This document shows, piece by piece, positions 1 through 9,466 of a stretch of DNA of 9,466 nucleotides (positions within the stretch are counted from its first letter, which is position 1; each line of letters starts with the position of its first letter). The translations under genes and the position numbers were made by a program. The notes beneath the pieces were generated by a model. That model made no database searches, was not told the DNA's origin, and saw nothing but the letters and a program-made list of their open reading frames with translations. Origin of the DNA: an uncultured Shinella sp. (GTDB lineage: Bacteria > Pseudomonadota > Alphaproteobacteria > Rhizobiales > Rhizobiaceae); NCBI GenBank assembly GCA_946481465.1, contig CAMLOC010000084.1:1-9466 (forward strand), in the 5' to 3' direction.

Positions 1-584
1 ACGGCAAGGGCTCGCTGATCGCCAAGATGGCCGGCGACGACTGGCAGAAATTCGCGAACCTCAGGGCCTATTACGGCTTCATGTGGGGCTATCCCGGCAA
101 GAAGCTGCTCTTCATGGGCCAGGAATTCGCGCAATGGCAGGAATGGAGCGAGGCGCGCGCGCTCGACTGGAACCTGCTCGAATACCCATTGCATGCGGGC
201 ATGCGCCGGCTGGTGCGGGATCTCAACGGCACCTATCGCCGCAAGGCGGCGCTGCATGCGCGCGACTGCGAGGGCGACGGCTTCGAATGGCTGATCGCCG
301 ACGACCGGGAGAACTCGGTCTTCGCCTGGCTGCGCAAGGCGCCGGGCGAGAAGCCGATCGCCGTCGTCACCAACTTCACTCCCGTCTACCGCGAGAACTA
401 CGGGGTCCCCTTGCCGGTGGAGGGCCGCTGGCGGGAGATCCTCAACACCGATGCCGAGATCTACGGCGGCAGCGGCAAGGGCAATGGCGGCGCCGTGCAG
501 GCCAAGAAACACGCAAATGGAAGAGTGACAGCCACGATCACCCTGCCGCCGCTGGCGACGCTGATGCTCGAGCTGGACGCATAA
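1..584 (+). CDS. glgB: 1,4-alpha-glucan branching enzyme GlgB, C-terminal fragment (5' end outside window)
   Basis: This is the last 193 residues of glycogen branching enzyme, which cuts alpha-1,4 chains and rejoins them as alpha-1,6 branches. The reading frame is open from the left edge: the first complete codon is at 3, and the two bases before it fit the last two bases of the His in the family motif SHDEVVHGK. The catalytic aspartate of that motif, and the nucleophile and acid/base residues, therefore lie outside the window. What remains is the end of the GH13 barrel, with the hallmark [14 protein letters not shown] at visible residues 31-44, followed by the all-beta C-terminal domain ending in [12 protein letters not shown]. 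The TAA stop is at 582-584. The first ATG in frame (27) is internal and not the real start. glgC follows after 22 nt, as in other rhizobial glycogen operons. Identification is firm; completeness cannot be judged. Confidence 0.96.
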   Translation, partial: GKGSLIAKMAGDDWQKFANLRAYYGFMWGYPGKKLLFMGQEFAQWQEWSEARALDWNLLEYPLHAGMRRLVRDLNGTYRRKAALHARDCEGDGFEWLIADDRENSVFAWLRKAPGEKPIAVVTNFTPVYRENYGVPLPVEGRWREILNTDAEIYGGSGKGNGGAVQAKKHANGRVTATITLPPLATLMLELDA

Positions 585-595
585 TTTCGACTGTC

Positions 596-601
596 GGGAG
601 G
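596..601 (+). promoter_or_regulatory. Ribosome binding site of glgC
   Basis: GGGAGG lies 5 nt before the ATG at 607, in the 22-nt gap between glgB and glgC. It is the only strong Shine-Dalgarno sequence inside the glg operon and fixes the glgC start. Confidence 0.8.
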
Positions 602-606
602 ACACT

Positions 607-1869
607 ATGGAGCAAAAGCGGATTCAACCCCTCGCCCGTGACGCGATGGCCTATGTTCTGGCGGGCGGCCGCGGCAGCCGCCTCAAGGAACTGACCGACC
701 GGCGCGCCAAGCCCGCCGTCTATTTCGGCGGCAAGGCGCGCATCATCGATTTCGCCCTCTCCAATGCGCTGAACTCCGGCATCCGCCGCATCGGCGTCGC
801 CACCCAGTACAAGGCGCATTCGCTGATCCGCCACCTGCAGCGCGGCTGGAACTTCTTCCGCCCCGAGCGCAACGAGAGCTTCGACATCCTTCCCGCATCC
901 CAGCGCGTGTCCGAAACGCAGTGGTACGAGGGCACCGCCGACGCCGTCTACCAGAATATCGACATCATCGAGGATTATGGCGTCGAGTACATGGTGATCC
1001 TCGCCGGCGACCATATCTATAAAATGGACTACGAGCTGATGCTCCAGCAGCACGTCGATTCCGGCGCGCAGGTCACCATCGGCTGCCTCGAAGTGCCGCG
1101 CATGGAGGCGACCGGCTTCGGCGTCATGCATGTCGACGAGAAGGACCAGATCATCGCCTTCGTGGAGAAGCCGGCCGATCCGCCGGGTATTCCCGGCAAT
1201 CCCGACATGGCGCTCGCCTCCATGGGCATCTATGTCTTCCACACCAAGTTCCTGATGGACCTCCTGCGCCGCGATGCCGCCGACCCGACGTCGAGCCGCG
1301 ATTTCGGCAAGGACATCATCCCCTATATCGTCGAGCACGGCAAAGCCGTCGCCCACCGCTTCACCGCCTCCTGCGTGCGCTCGGATTTCGAGCGCGAGGC
1401 CTACTGGCGCGACGTCGGCACGGTCGACGCCTACTGGCAGGCCAATATCGACCTCACCGACATCACACCGGAACTCGACATCTACGACGGCTCCTGGCCG
1501 ATCTGGACCTTCGCCGAGATCAAGCCGCCGGCAAAATTCGTGCATGACGACGAGAACCGCCGCGGCTCGGCGATCTCCTCGCTCGTCTCGGGCGATTGCA
1601 TCATCTCCGGTTCGACGCTGCACCGCAGCCTGCTCTTCACCGGCGTGCGCGCCAATTCCTATTCCCGCCTCGAAGGCGCCGTCGTGCTGCCCAACGTCAT
1701 GATCGGGCGGCATGCGAACCTCAAGAACGTCGTCATCGACCGGGGCGTCGTCATTCCGGAAGGCCTCGTCGTCGGCGAGGACCCGGTGCTCGACGCCAAG
1801 CGTTTCCGCCGGTCGGAAGGCGGCATCTGCCTCATCACCCAACCCATGATCGACAAGCTGGAGCTCTAG
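607..1869 (+). CDS. glgC: Glucose-1-phosphate adenylyltransferase (ADP-glucose pyrophosphorylase)
   Basis: GlgC makes ADP-glucose and pyrophosphate from ATP and glucose 1-phosphate, the committed step of bacterial glycogen synthesis in the cytoplasm. The 420-residue product has the length I recall for the Agrobacterium enzyme. The nucleotidyltransferase domain carries the nucleotide-binding loop LAGGRGSRL (residues 18-26). RAKPA contains K36, aligned to the activator-site Lys39 of E. coli. The catalytic Asp lies in GDHIYKMDY (D135, E. coli Asp142), and the glucose-1-phosphate-binding Lys in FVEKP (K188, E. coli Lys195). The C-terminal part from about residue 315 is the left-handed beta-helix ([28 protein letters not shown]) involved in assembly and allostery. 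Agrobacterium-type enzymes are known to be activated by fructose 6-phosphate and pyruvate; that this one is too is inference. The start is supported by GGGAGG 5 nt upstream, and glgA begins 8 nt after the stop. Confidence 0.98.
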   Translation: MEQKRIQPLARDAMAYVLAGGRGSRLKELTDRRAKPAVYFGGKARIIDFALSNALNSGIRRIGVATQYKAHSLIRHLQRGWNFFRPERNESFDILPASQRVSETQWYEGTADAVYQNIDIIEDYGVEYMVILAGDHIYKMDYELMLQQHVDSGAQVTIGCLEVPRMEATGFGVMHVDEKDQIIAFVEKPADPPGIPGNPDMALASMGIYVFHTKFLMDLLRRDAADPTSSRDFGKDIIPYIVEHGKAVAHRFTASCVRSDFEREAYWRDVGTVDAYWQANIDLTDITPELDIYDGSWPIWTFAEIKPPAKFVHDDENRRGSAISSLVSGDCIISGSTLHRSLLFTGVRANSYSRLEGAVVLPNVMIGRHANLKNVVIDRGVVIPEGLVVGEDPVLDAKRFRRSEGGICLITQPMIDKLEL

Positions 1870-1877
1870 TCGTCCTC

Positions 1878-4953
<3,076 letters not shown>

Positions 4954-4954
4954 G

Positions 4955-6928
4955 ATGACGATGACCGCCCCTTCCTTCGCGCCGGGCGCCACGCTCTCCG
5001 GGGACGGGGTGGAGTTCGCGGTCTATTCGCACAACGCCGGCCGGGTAGAGCTTTGCCTGTTCGACAACAATGGCGACAAGGAACTCGCCCGCCTCGCAAT
5101 GGGGCGGGACGAGAACGGTTTCCATCGTGTCTTCGTCGAAGGCGCGACCGCCGGAACATGCTACGGCTTCCGCGCCGATGGCGTCTATTCCCCTGACCAC
5201 GGGCTCTGGTTCGACCCGGCAAAATTGCTCGTCGACCCCTATGCCAAGAAAATCGACCGCCCCTTCGTGCACGACGGCCGCCTTACCCGCTTCGGCGTCG
5301 AGACGGCAGATATCGTGCCGAAAGCCATCGTCACACGAAACCGGCCGGTCGATGTAAAAGCGCCGCTCTTCCGACCCGGCGGCTTCGTCTACGAGATCGC
5401 GGTGCGCGGCTTCACCATGCTGCATCCCGAGGTGCCGGAGGCGATGCGCGGCACCGTCGGCGCGCTTGCCCATCCGGCCGTTCTTTCCCATCTCAAGCGC
5501 CTCGGCGCCAATGCCGTCGAGCTGATGCCGATCACCGCCTGGATCGATGAACGCCATCTGCCGCCGCTCGGCCTTTCCAACAGCTGGGGCTACAACCCGA
5601 TCGCGCTGATGGCGCTCGATCCGCGCCTCGTGCCCGGCGGCATGAAGGAACTGGCCGACACCGTCGCGGCGCTGCGCGCGGAAAACATCGGCGTCATCCT
5701 GGACCTCGTCTTCAACCATTCCGGCGAGAGCGACCGCCATGGCGCGACGCTTTCCATGCGCGGCCTCGACAACCTCACCTATTATCGCCATGTGCAGGAT
5801 CGGCCCGGCGAGCTGATCAACGATACCGGCTGCGGCAACACCATCGCCGGCGAGCACCCGGTCGTGCGCCAGCTCGTGCTCGACAGCCTGCGCCATTTCG
5901 TCCGCCACGCCGGCGTCGACGGGTTCCGCTTCGACCTTGCCACCATTCTCGGCCGCGAAGCGGACGGCTTTTCCGCAAAGGCCGCGCTTCTTTCGGAGAT
6001 CTGCGCCGACCCGCTGCTGAAGGACCGCGTGCTGATCGCCGAACCCTGGGATATCGGCCCCGGCGGCTACCAGCTCGGCAATTTCCCGGCGCCCTTCCTC
6101 GAATGGAACGACCGCTACCGCGACGACACGCGCACCTTCTGGCGTGGCGACAGCCACCGGCTGGGCGCCTTCGTCACGGCCTTCGCCGGCTCCTCCGATA
6201 TCTTCTCCCGCCATGGCGGGGATCGCACCCGCTCGGTCAACTTCCTCGCCGCCCATGACGGCTTCACGCTGATGGACCTCGTCTCGCACACGGTGAAGCA
6301 CAACGAGGCGAACGGCGAGGACAACCGCGACGGCCACAACGAGAACCATTCCTGGAACAACGGCGCCGAGGGTGAAACGACCGACGGCGCCATCCTTTCC
6401 GCCCGCCGCGCCGACGTGAAGGCGCTGCTTGCCAGCCTCTTCCTCTCCCGCGGCACCGTCATGCTGACGGCGGGTGACGAGGGCGGACGCAGCCAGGAGG
6501 GCAACAACAACGCCTATTGCCAGGACAATGCCATCACCTGGCTTCACTGGGACAGGCTGGACGACGGCCTGATCGAGCACACCGCCATGCTCTCGGCGAT
6601 CCGCAAGCGCTTTCCCGCGCTCGGCGAGACCTCCTTCTGGAGCGGCGCCGGCGACGTCGAGTGGCGAATGCTGGCCGGCGCGCCGATGACGGTCGGCGAC
6701 TGGGAGGCCCCCTTTGCCGGAAGCCTGCTTGTCCTTCTCAAGACACCTGATCTACAACAGCAGCGGATCGTCCGCGTCGCGATCGCCATCAACCGGACGC
6801 ATGGGGAGCAGGCGCTCGCCCTACCGCCGCCGGAGGCACGCGACTGGACGAGTCTGCTTTGCGCCAACCATCCCGCGAGCGGTCTCCTCAATGCCCGCAG
6901 CGTCGAGATTTTTGTCGAGAAGCACTGA
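4955..6928 (+). CDS. glgX: Glycogen debranching enzyme GlgX (isoamylase-type)
   Basis: GlgX hydrolyses alpha-1,6 branches, preferring short stubs left by glycogen phosphorylase. The 657-residue product has the same length as I recall for E. coli GlgX. Residues from about 10 to 100 form the N-terminal CBM48 beta-domain (GVEFAVYSHNAGRVELCLFD). The GH13 barrel then carries DLVFNH (250-255), the nucleophile D327 in GVDGFRFD, the acid/base E363 in LIAEPWD, and the transition-state Asp D435 in AAHDGFTL. The strongly conserved GNNNAYCQDN follows, then a C-terminal beta-domain. All catalytic residues are present. It starts 1 nt after the pgm stop; a second in-frame ATG at 4961 is an alternative start, and neither has a good Shine-Dalgarno, so coupling to pgm is likely. 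Finding the debranching enzyme in the synthetic operon implies joint control of storage and mobilisation. The next gene is 105 nt away, and no rho-independent terminator is visible in that gap. Confidence 0.97.
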   Translation: MTMTAPSFAPGATLSGDGVEFAVYSHNAGRVELCLFDNNGDKELARLAMGRDENGFHRVFVEGATAGTCYGFRADGVYSPDHGLWFDPAKLLVDPYAKKIDRPFVHDGRLTRFGVETADIVPKAIVTRNRPVDVKAPLFRPGGFVYEIAVRGFTMLHPEVPEAMRGTVGALAHPAVLSHLKRLGANAVELMPITAWIDERHLPPLGLSNSWGYNPIALMALDPRLVPGGMKELADTVAALRAENIGVILDLVFNHSGESDRHGATLSMRGLDNLTYYRHVQDRPGELINDTGCGNTIAGEHPVVRQLVLDSLRHFVRHAGVDGFRFDLATILGREADGFSAKAALLSEICADPLLKDRVLIAEPWDIGPGGYQLGNFPAPFLEWNDRYRDDTRTFWRGDSHRLGAFVTAFAGSSDIFSRHGGDRTRSVNFLAAHDGFTLMDLVSHTVKHNEANGEDNRDGHNENHSWNNGAEGETTDGAILSARRADVKALLASLFLSRGTVMLTAGDEGGRSQEGNNNAYCQDNAITWLHWDRLDDGLIEHTAMLSAIRKRFPALGETSFWSGAGDVEWRMLAGAPMTVGDWEAPFAGSLLVLLKTPDLQQQRIVRVAIAINRTHGEQALALPPPEARDWTSLLCANHPASGLLNARSVEIFVEKH

Positions 6929-7022
6929 TCTTCATTGTCCGGTCAAACCGTCTCTCTAAGCATGTCGCGCACACGCGCCGCGGTCCTGCGAGAACACCCG
7001 ATCCAGGCGCGCATCGAGCGGC

Positions 7023-7028
7023 AGGAAA
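7023..7028 (+). promoter_or_regulatory. Ribosome binding site of the MaoC-like gene
   Basis: AGGAAA lies 5 nt before the ATG at 7034 (AGGA at 7 nt). It decides between this start and the upstream in-frame starts TTG 6935 and ATG 6962, neither of which has a purine-rich site in front. Confidence 0.6.
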
Positions 7029-7033
7029 GCCAT

Positions 7034-7522
7034 ATGCCAGACACCATCCACCTGAAGGACATAAGTGCCCTCGTCGGCACGGAAATCGGCCTGTCGCGCT
7101 GGTTTACGGTCGACCAGACGATGATCGACCGTTTCGCCGAGGCGACGGAAGACCACCAGTTCATCCATACCGATCCCGTGCGCGCCGCGGCGGAAACGCC
7201 CTTCGGCGGCACGATCGCGCATGGATTCCTGACGCTCTCGTTGCTGTCGGCAATGAATTACGATTGCGTCCCGCGCATCGTCGAACAGACGATGGGCATC
7301 AACTACGGTTTCGAGAAGGTCCGCTTCATGACGCCGGTGAAGAGCGGCGCACGCGTGCGTGGCCGCTTCATGCTGGCCGAAGCCCGCTTCCGCGGCGCCG
7401 GCATGGTGACGATCCGCTACGACGTCACCGTCGAGATCGAGGACGAGCGCAAGCCGGCGCTGACGGCCGACTGGATCACCATCATCCAGTTCGACCCGAA
7501 GGACCGGCCGGAAGACGTTTAG
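7034..7522 (+). CDS. MaoC/NodN-like hot-dog-fold dehydratase (enoyl-CoA hydratase 2 family)
   Basis: The 162-residue product is a single MaoC-type hot-dog domain. The hydratase-2 signature is clear: FAEATED, then IHTDP, then FGGTIAHGFLTLSLL (residues 34-71). D40 and H45 have the Asp-x4-His spacing of the catalytic pair in R-specific enoyl-CoA hydratases such as PhaJ. INYGFEKVRFMTPVKSG (89-105) is the conserved region typical of the NodN-like subgroup. Members hydrate trans-2-enoyl-CoA to (R)-3-hydroxyacyl-CoA, but the substrate here is unknown and the relation to nodulation NodN is only similarity. The frame extends upstream to 6935 (33 extra residues, Arg-rich, not family-like). I chose ATG 7034 because of the ribosome binding site and because homologous sequence begins soon after. 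It could be the last gene of the glg transcript (105-nt gap) or a separate unit. It is convergent with soxG, with a palindromic repeat directly downstream. Confidence 0.88.
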   Translation: MPDTIHLKDISALVGTEIGLSRWFTVDQTMIDRFAEATEDHQFIHTDPVRAAAETPFGGTIAHGFLTLSLLSAMNYDCVPRIVEQTMGINYGFEKVRFMTPVKSGARVRGRFMLAEARFRGAGMVTIRYDVTVEIEDERKPALTADWITIIQFDPKDRPEDV

Positions 7523-7547
7523 GGCGCCCCTCATCCCGCTGCCGCGA

Positions 7548-7573
7548 CCTTCTCCCCGCAAGCGGGGCGAAGG
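7548..7573 (+). terminator. Hairpin downstream of the MaoC-like gene, possible terminator
   Basis: CCTTCTCCCCGC (7548-7559) pairs with GCGGGGCGAAGG (7562-7573): 12 bp with one mismatch (7553 against 7568) and a 2-base AA gap, so in RNA the closing base pair would open. It starts 25 nt after the stop of the upstream gene. No T-run follows, so intrinsic termination is uncertain; protection of the 3' end is equally possible. Confidence 0.4.
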
Positions 7574-7622
7574 GATATGCCGCACCGGTTTCCTCAAACA
7601 ATACCCGTTCGCGGGGCACGTC

Positions 7623-7648
7623 CCCTCTCCCCGCAACCAAGGAGAGGG
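7623..7648 (-). terminator. Hairpin downstream of soxG, possible terminator
   Basis: CCCTCTCC (7623-7630) and GGAGAGGG (7641-7648) form a perfect 8-bp stem with a 10-base loop, beginning 31 nt past the soxG stop in the direction of soxG transcription. There is no clear T-run on the minus strand side. It is part of the RIME-like element, so a terminator role is inferred from position. Confidence 0.35.
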
Positions 7649-7679
7649 TTAGGGTGAGGGGCAGACGCCCTCCCCCACA

Positions 7680-8228
7680 TCAGAGCCCGGCGTCTTCCGC
7701 ACCTTCGGCAAGCAGGCCGAAGGCATAGGGCGCGAACGAGCGCCAGCATTCCACGCGATAATCCTCTTCTCCCGATCGGAAGAGCACGATCTCGATCTTG
7801 CCGAGCACGGTGCGCGCCGCAGCGCCGACCGGGAAGATCGCGTTGCCGAGATCGAGCGGGCAGCCACTGGCGATCGCGCCGGCCGCGTTGGGGCCGGAAA
7901 CGAGGACCGCCGTGTTGCGATGGGAGACATCCGTCGCCGAATGCAGCGCGGAAACGCCGGAGGCGATGCCCATCAGGTCGGCGCCGTTCTCGTCGATCAG
8001 CAGCCATTCGTCCGGCCCGAGCCATAGCGCGTGGCGGCCGCTGACGGAGGCGGAGGTCTTCGGCCGCCGCGGCAGTTCGAGGCCGAAGGCCAGCGAGAGC
8101 GTGCCGATGGCGTCTTCGCCGGCACGCAGCGACAGGCGGGTTGCGGGGGCGGCGGGCGTGACGCGCGCGCCGGCGGAGCCGCCATGGCGGCCGGCGAGCG
8201 GCGCCTTGCGAAGAGCTTGATCAGCCAT
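7680..8228 (-). CDS. soxG: Sarcosine oxidase gamma subunit
   Basis: SoxG is the gamma subunit of heterotetrameric sarcosine oxidase, which demethylates sarcosine to glycine and passes the methyl carbon to tetrahydrofolate with release of hydrogen peroxide. The 182-residue length suits the family. Recognisable conserved stretches are LWLGPDEWLLI (68-78), DVSHRN (100-105), CPLDL (123-127), LGKIEIVLFR (142-151) and CWRSFAPYAF (161-170). The gamma subunit has no catalytic residues of its own; it is structurally related to T-protein-like folate domains and packs against the alpha subunit. Its first 30 residues are Ala/Gly/Arg-rich and poorly conserved-looking. The start is well supported: AAGGAGGA 7 nt upstream and an 8-nt overlap with the end of soxA, giving translational coupling. 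It is the last gene of the sox unit and is convergent with the MaoC-like gene. Confidence 0.93.
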   Translation of the reverse strand: MADQALRKAPLAGRHGGSAGARVTPAAPATRLSLRAGEDAIGTLSLAFGLELPRRPKTSASVSGRHALWLGPDEWLLIDENGADLMGIASGVSALHSATDVSHRNTAVLVSGPNAAGAIASGCPLDLGNAIFPVGAAARTVLGKIEIVLFRSGEEDYRVECWRSFAPYAFGLLAEGAEDAGL

Positions 8229-9466
8229 TGAGGCGTCCTCCTTCCTTGTCGATGAAGACCATGTCGCTCACCTCGACCGCGATGGTGCGGTCGGGCATCG
8301 GCACGTAGAGCGTCTGGCCCATGCGGGCCTGACCGCCGGCGACGAGCGCCATCGCGATCGACCGGCCGCAATTTTCCGACCAGTAGGACGAGGTCACATG
8401 GCCGAGCATCTTCATCGGCTTCGGCTCGTTCGGATCGGCGACGATCTGCGCGCCCTCCTCCAGAACCACCTTCGGGTCCTTGGTCAGAAGGCCGACGAGC
8501 TGCTTGCGGCCCTCCTTGACGAGGTCCGGCCGCTTCAGGCCGCGGATGCCGACGAAATCCGTCTTCTTCTTGGAGACGGCCCAGCTGAGGCTGGCATCGT
8601 GCGGGGTCACGGTGCCGTCCGTATCCTGGCCGACGATGATGTAGCCCTTCTCGGCGCGCAGGACGTGCATGGTCTCCGTGCCGTAGGCGCAGGCGCCGAG
8701 CGGCTCGGCGCGCGCCCAGATGGCATCCCAGACGGCCTCGCCGTAGTCGGCCGGCACGTTGACTTCGTAGCCCGCTTCACCCGTGAAGGACATGCGGAAG
8801 AGCCGGGTCGGCACACCGCAGATTTTCCCCTCGCGCACGCTCATATGCGGGAAGGCCTCGTTCGAGATATCGATGCCTTCGACGAGCGGCTCGAGGATTT
8901 CGCGCGCCTTCGGCCCCTGCACGGCGATGACCGCCCACTGTTCGGTGGTCGAGGTCAGCCAGACCTTCAGATGCGGGAATTCCGTCTGGAGATAGTCTTC
9001 CATGTGGTGCATGACGCGCGGCGCGCCGCCCGTCGTGGTGGTGACGTGGAAGCGGTCTTCGGCCAGGCGGCCGACGACGCCGTCGTCATAGACGAAGCCG
9101 TCCTCGCGCAGCATGATGCCGTAGCGGCAGCGGCCGGGCTTCAGGTTGTCCCAGGCATTGGTGTACATGAGGTTCAGGAACTTCGCCGCATCCGGACCGA
9201 CCACCTCGATCTTGCCGAGCGTGGAGGCGTCAAAAATACCAGCCACCTCGCGTGCCGTCTTGCACTCGCGGTTCACAGCCTGATGCATATCCTCGCCGCG
9301 ACGCGGGAAATACCAGGCACGCTTCCAGTTGCCCACATCCTCGAACTCCGCGCCTGCGGCCACAAGTTCGCCATGCAGCGGCGTCTTGCGGGCGGGATCG
9401 AACAGATCGCCGCGCGAATGGGCAATCAGCGTACCATAGGTCACGGGCGTATACGGCGCGCGGAAA
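8221..9466 (-). CDS. soxA: Sarcosine oxidase alpha subunit, C-terminal fragment (5' end outside window)
   Basis: The frame is open to the right edge (first complete codon 9463-9465, reading FRAPYTPVTYG). The GTG at 9444 is an internal Val, not a start. The visible 414 residues are the C-terminal part of the roughly 1000-residue alpha subunit. They contain the aminomethyltransferase-like (GcvT) half that handles the folate and methylene transfer; the N-terminal FAD/NAD-binding half lies outside. Motifs by visible residue are FDASTLGKIEVVGPDA (78-93), REDGFVYDDGVV (120-131), FTGEAGYEVNVPAD (227-240, the T-protein signature) and GYIIVGQDTDGTVTPHD (274-290). The GcvT C-terminal barrel then runs to the TGA at 8221-8223. 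The related dimethylglycine dehydrogenases share this domain, but soxG next door settles the call. soxB and soxD probably precede it, as in the usual soxBDAG order; that is inference. Confidence 0.95.
   Translation of the reverse strand, partial: FRAPYTPVTYGTLIAHSRGDLFDPARKTPLHGELVAAGAEFEDVGNWKRAWYFPRRGEDMHQAVNRECKTAREVAGIFDASTLGKIEVVGPDAAKFLNLMYTNAWDNLKPGRCRYGIMLREDGFVYDDGVVGRLAEDRFHVTTTTGGAPRVMHHMEDYLQTEFPHLKVWLTSTTEQWAVIAVQGPKAREILEPLVEGIDISNEAFPHMSVREGKICGVPTRLFRMSFTGEAGYEVNVPADYGEAVWDAIWARAEPLGACAYGTETMHVLRAEKGYIIVGQDTDGTVTPHDASLSWAVSKKKTDFVGIRGLKRPDLVKEGRKQLVGLLTKDPKVVLEEGAQIVADPNEPKPMKMLGHVTSSYWSENCGRSIAMALVAGGQARMGQTLYVPMPDRTIAVEVSDMVFIDKEGGRLNG
8236..8243 (-). promoter_or_regulatory. 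Ribosome binding site of soxG, inside soxA
   Basis: On the minus strand AAGGAGGA, a near-perfect anti-16S match, lies 7 nt before the soxG ATG and within the last codons of soxA (EGGRLNG region). It fixes the soxG start and is the strongest ribosome binding site in the window. Confidence 0.85.

Larger units (their letters stand above)
7526..7662. repeat. RIME-like mosaic palindromic intergenic element
   Basis: This element of about 137 bp fills most of the gap between the convergent MaoC-like gene and soxG. Its ends are imperfect inverted repeats: GCCCCTCATCCC at 7526-7537 and, at 7651-7662, the complement of GCCCCTCACCCT (10 of 12 matching). Inside are two hairpins, at 7548-7573 and 7623-7648, and a small CCCG-TTCG-CGGG hairpin at 7604-7615. 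GCGGGG at 7611-7616 could also pair with CCCCGC at 7629-7634, giving an alternative fold. The wording (CCCCTCATCC, CCTTCTCCCCGC, GAGAGGGTTAGGGTGAGGGGC split over two segments) matches what I recall of Rhizobium-specific intergenic mosaic elements, which carry paired palindromes and spread between genes. The right half looks decayed, because its loop lacks the GCGGGG expected opposite CCCCGC. No coding function is seen. The family name rests on memory; the palindromes are directly visible. Confidence 0.75.

Noticed and set aside
1596..1877. N-terminal extension of glgA reaching back into glgC
   Set aside because: The extra 94 codons lie in another frame of glgC and encode Arg/His-rich sequence; conserved synthase sequence begins exactly at the ATG at 1878.
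6935..6963. Possible promoter for the MaoC-like gene (TTGTCC, 16-nt spacer, TAAGCA)
   Set aside because: The -10-like hexamer is a poor match and such weak pairs occur by chance; a start-site map would be needed to claim it.
6935..7033. Longer MaoC-like protein starting at TTG 6935 or ATG 6962
   Set aside because: Neither start has a Shine-Dalgarno, the extra sequence is Arg-rich and unlike the family, and ATG 7034 has AGGAAA at good spacing.
6859..7728. Plus-strand 289-codon open frame across the MaoC-like gene and the repeat
   Set aside because: It is an out-of-frame shadow, Arg/Pro-rich with no domain, and it runs through the palindromic element into the end of soxG.
9442..9444. GTG as the start of a short stand-alone GcvT-like protein
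   Set aside because: The frame continues to the window edge with typical SoxA sequence (FRAPYTP), so this is an internal Val of the large alpha subunit.

Overview
The window looks like chromosomal DNA of a Rhizobiaceae-type alphaproteobacterium (Rhizobium, Agrobacterium, Shinella or Ensifer relatives). Three things point there. The gene order glgB-glgC-glgA-pgm-glgX is the one I know from Agrobacterium and Mesorhizobium glycogen operons. The coding DNA is GC-rich, with strong G/C preference at third codon positions. A short mosaic palindromic repeat resembling the RIME elements of rhizobia sits between two convergent genes. The genus is inferred from protein resemblance recalled from memory, not from a search.

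Positions 1-6928 hold a tightly packed plus-strand glycogen operon: the 3' end of glgB (branching enzyme), then complete glgC (ADP-glucose pyrophosphorylase), glgA (glycogen synthase), pgm (phosphoglucomutase) and glgX (debranching enzyme). The gaps are 22, 8, 4 and 1 nt, so the genes are very probably co-transcribed and in part translationally coupled. Together they convert glucose 6-phosphate to glucose 1-phosphate (Pgm), activate it to ADP-glucose (GlgC), polymerise it (GlgA), branch it (GlgB) and trim phosphorylase-limit branches (GlgX). A glgP phosphorylase gene would be expected upstream of the window but is not visible.

Positions 7034-7522 hold a small plus-strand MaoC/NodN-like hot-dog-fold hydratase gene, separated from glgX by 105 nt and preceded by its own ribosome binding site. 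Its physiological substrate cannot be told from the sequence.

Positions 7523-7679 are the intergenic region between convergent genes. It is filled by a roughly 137-bp RIME-like element with imperfect terminal inverted repeats and two strong hairpins.

Positions 7680-9466 hold, on the minus strand, soxG (complete) and the C-terminal part of soxA. These encode the gamma and alpha subunits of heterotetrameric, folate-linked sarcosine oxidase. soxA overlaps soxG by 8 nt, and the rest of soxA (and probably soxB and soxD) lies beyond the right edge.

I found no CRISPR array, tRNA or rRNA gene, transposase or phage gene, and no convincing undescribed system. The window is mostly well-conserved core metabolism. 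The items most worth a second look are the repeat element, the MaoC-like neighbour, and an unusual residue in the Pgm sugar-binding loop.
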